Position numbers and translations under genes: made by a program. Positions 6,094-6,293 of a stretch of 6,293 nt of DNA are shown in pieces; the stretch's first letter is position 1, and each line of letters begins with the position of its first letter. The stretch is taken from NCBI GenBank assembly GCA_016302225.1, contig JAEDOB010000138.1:1-6293 (forward strand), written 5' to 3'. This DNA comes from Oscillospiraceae bacterium. Its GTDB lineage: Bacteria > Bacillota > Clostridia > Oscillospirales > Ruminococcaceae. Under the pieces are notes generated by a model, which was not told the origin of the DNA, did not search any database, and worked only from the letters and a program-made list of their open reading frames with translations.

Positions 6094-6293
6094 ATGCAAA
6101 AGACAACTGTTATGCTGGGTACTATCAATGATGTAAAGAACTTCGTTTCCATCGTTTCACAGTGCGATTATGATGTTGACCTGATCTCCGGCAGATATGC
6201 CGTTGATGCTAAGTCCATCATGGGTATTTTCAGCCTTGACCTTTCCAAGCCTATTGCGCTGGAGGCTCACACTGATGACGCTTCTGCGTTCTT
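6094..6293 (+). CDS. HPr-fold protein lacking the phosphorylatable histidine, N-terminal part, cut by window edge
   Basis: The 66 residues visible, of an expected 80-90, follow the HPr (PTS phosphocarrier) pattern. VDLISGRYAVDAKSIMGIFSL matches the region around regulatory Ser46 of Bacillus HPr with no gap (here Ser41), and the next strand, KPIALEAHTDD, also fits. The active-site loop GIHARPA is absent: ungapped alignment puts Thr10 where His15 should be and Asn12 where Arg17 should be, and the only histidine seen is His59. It therefore cannot carry phosphate from Enzyme I in the usual way. Bacillus Crh, where Gln replaces His15, is the known precedent for a purely regulatory HPr relative, but here the whole motif is changed. 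Retained Ser41 would allow phosphorylation by an HprK-type kinase if the genome has one. A strong promoter and AGGAGG site suggest high expression. The HPr fold is clear; function is unknown. Confidence 0.85.
   Translation, partial: MQKTTVMLGTINDVKNFVSIVSQCDYDVDLISGRYAVDAKSIMGIFSLDLSKPIALEAHTDDASAF

Noticed and set aside
6094..6293. Ordinary ptsH phosphocarrier
   Set aside because: The fold and Ser46 segment match HPr, but the essential GIHARPA loop with His15 is missing, so calling it ptsH would mislead.
1..6293. Mobile element, CRISPR array, tRNA/rRNA gene or defence system
   Set aside because: No transposase, regularly spaced repeat, tRNA-like cloverleaf or defence-gene motif was seen on either strand; almost all DNA is accounted for by four genes and their control regions.

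Overview
The window looks like chromosomal DNA of a low-to-moderate GC anaerobic Firmicute of the class Clostridia, most likely the Ruminococcus/Oscillospiraceae side. The evidence is the very long single-chain PurL of the clostridial type, a PgcA-like phospho-sugar mutase resembling Bacillus PgcA, an MtaB-type radical SAM enzyme, strong AGGAGG-type ribosome sites and sigma-A-like promoters. The genus is inferred from protein character, not proven.

Layout, left to right. Positions 1-671 hold the first 223 codons of a minus-strand phospho-sugar mutase (pgcA-like), cut by the window edge. Positions 672-879 are a 208-base gap holding the mutase promoter and, next to purL, a strong intrinsic terminator that ends the purL transcript. 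Positions 880-4587 (minus) encode a complete 1235-residue phosphoribosylformylglycinamidine synthase (purL). Thirteen bases upstream, 4601-5908 (minus) encodes a complete 435-residue tRNA-t6A37 methylthiotransferase (mtaB). The purL ribosome site overlaps the mtaB stop codon, so mtaB-purL is a probable two-gene operon. Positions 5909-6093 are a divergent control region with back-to-back promoters. Positions 6094-6293 (plus) hold the first 66 codons of an HPr-like protein that has lost the phosphorylatable histidine motif, cut by the right edge.

The genes are mostly housekeeping: sugar-phosphate interconversion, de novo purine synthesis, tRNA modification and an HPr-fold protein. There is no mobile element, CRISPR array, RNA gene or defence system, and I do not see a new multi-gene system. 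The parts worth a second look are the His-less HPr-like protein, the symmetric divergent promoter region with a matched inverted repeat just downstream of both predicted start sites, a sharp drop in GC in the 3' part of mtaB with a possible purL promoter inside it, and short hairpins at the predicted 5' ends of all three main transcripts.
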